Origin: an uncultured euryarchaeote
GTDB lineage: Archaea > Nanohalarchaeota > Nanosalinia > Nanosalinales > Nanosalinaceae
Length of the DNA stretch: 5,116 nt
Reading direction: 5' to 3'
NCBI GenBank assembly: GCA_937132175.1
Contig: CAKZNU010000087.1
Coordinates: 1 to 5,116 of the forward strand
Of the stretch, positions 4,683 to 5,116 are shown piece by piece. Under the pieces are notes generated by a model. The model was not told the DNA's origin. It did not search any database and saw only the letters and a program-made list of their open reading frames with translations. Position numbers and translations under genes: made by a program. Position 1 is the stretch's first letter, and every line of letters begins with the position of its first letter.

Positions 4683-5116
4683 CTATCCACAGGAAGGAGT
4701 GGTATCCAGAGCAAGAGGTACTCCGCCGTTTAACCCGGTAAGATCCATAGCCAGTACCTTGATGACCCCGACACGTGGAATCTCGAAGACCACCTTGCCC
4801 CTGATCTGGTCAGGCTGGATCGAGTTTTCAAACTCTATCTGCCGAGGGTTGTTATCTCCCAGAGTCTCTACGTACTCAGAGGTCTTTCTCTGTACACGGT
4901 GCACTATCGGAACACCTGATCTCGGCTGGTCTGTCATGTATCCGAAGCTGACCTCAGCTTCGCTTGTCCTGTTGGACGTCTCTTCTCGTACGGCTCTTGG
5001 TTTCTCACCACCAGGCATCTTACCGTTTCTCTTCACTACGTCTGCCTTCCTGTCCCGCTCCCCCGGATTCGCCATGACGTCCACGAGCGGTAGATTCCCG
5101 TCAGCTCTACTTACCG
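4683..5116 (-). CDS. Type I signal peptidase homologue (S26 family), C-terminal part; 5' end beyond window
   Basis: Membrane-bound serine protease family that removes signal peptides from exported proteins, here of the archaeal/ER Sec11-like kind. The window shows 143 residues. Signatures: PIVHRV (catalytic His codon at 4899-4901), GDNNP (Asp codon at 4854-4856) and GKVVFEIPRVGVIKVLAMDL, the conserved closing strand and hydrophobic tail. AEVSFGY, 12 residues before PIVHRV, fits the strand preceding the His box. The catalytic Ser box (S-x-S-M-x-P) is not in the window; about 71 residues precede the His, and in characterised archaeal enzymes Ser and His can be about that far apart, so it probably lies just beyond the edge. 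The second Asp expected six residues after GDNN's Asp is Ile here, with Glu next to it. A GTG at 5084 is not taken as the start because the frame stays open to the edge. Confidence 0.8.
   Translation of the reverse strand, partial: VSRADGNLPLVDVMANPGERDRKADVVKRNGKMPGGEKPRAVREETSNRTSEAEVSFGYMTDQPRSGVPIVHRVQRKTSEYVETLGDNNPRQIEFENSIQPDQIRGKVVFEIPRVGVIKVLAMDLTGLNGGVPLALDTTPSCG

Noticed and set aside
4643..4714. 24-residue N-terminal extension of TFS
   Set aside because: It overlaps the strong TATA box at 4667-4675, and MEFC at the chosen start is where TFS proteins normally begin.
1..5116. Mobile element, prophage or plasmid origin of the window
   Set aside because: No transposase, integrase, terminal repeats or target duplications were seen; the genes are core chromosomal functions. 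The fused primase alone is not enough, as such fusions occur in DPANN chromosomes.

Overview
The window looks like chromosomal DNA from a salt-adapted archaeon, most likely a DPANN lineage such as Nanohaloarchaeota. Three things point there: archaeal information-processing genes (sliding clamp, archaeo-eukaryotic primase, transcript cleavage factor TFS, an RPA-like OB-fold protein); very acidic proteins (the clamp has roughly 60 Asp/Glu against 16 Lys/Arg by hand count); and TATA-like boxes about 22-33 nt upstream of several start codons, which suggests largely leaderless mRNAs. A one-chain primase with a shrunken large-subunit module is known from DPANN archaea such as Nanoarchaeum and fits this placement. 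The lineage call is inference.

Layout. The minus strand of the left two thirds holds a replication block, read right to left: a single-OB-fold RPA-like protein (3042-3371), PCNA (2275-3036, GTG start), an unrecognised 256-residue protein with an internal tandem repeat (1491-2261, TTG start), a 139-nt gap, then the primase (1-1351, 3' end beyond the window). The first three genes are 5 and 13 nt apart and probably form one transcript; the primase may add its own weak promoter. Diverging from this block across an 84-nt two-way promoter are two plus-strand genes: a 67-residue protein with two membrane segments (3456-3659) and a 200-residue coiled-coil protein (3693-4295). The coiled-coil gene meets TFS (4292-4642, minus) tail to tail, their stop codons sharing a TTAA. 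Right of TFS, still on the minus strand, is the C-terminal part of a type I signal peptidase homologue (4683-5116, 5' end beyond the window).

How it fits together. OB protein, PCNA and primase would act together at the fork: ssDNA handling, processivity and priming. TFS rescues backtracked RNA polymerase and is known to cluster with PCNA and primase genes in archaea. The most unusual content is (i) the primase, which joins a PriS catalytic domain to a PriL C-terminal-like domain that has lost all four iron-sulfur cysteines, followed by an acidic linker and what appears to be a C2H2 zinc finger; and (ii) the unknown repeat protein between clamp and primase, with a degenerate PIP-like motif. 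No mobile element, CRISPR array, rRNA or tRNA was seen. No stretch over 300 nt lacks a gene.
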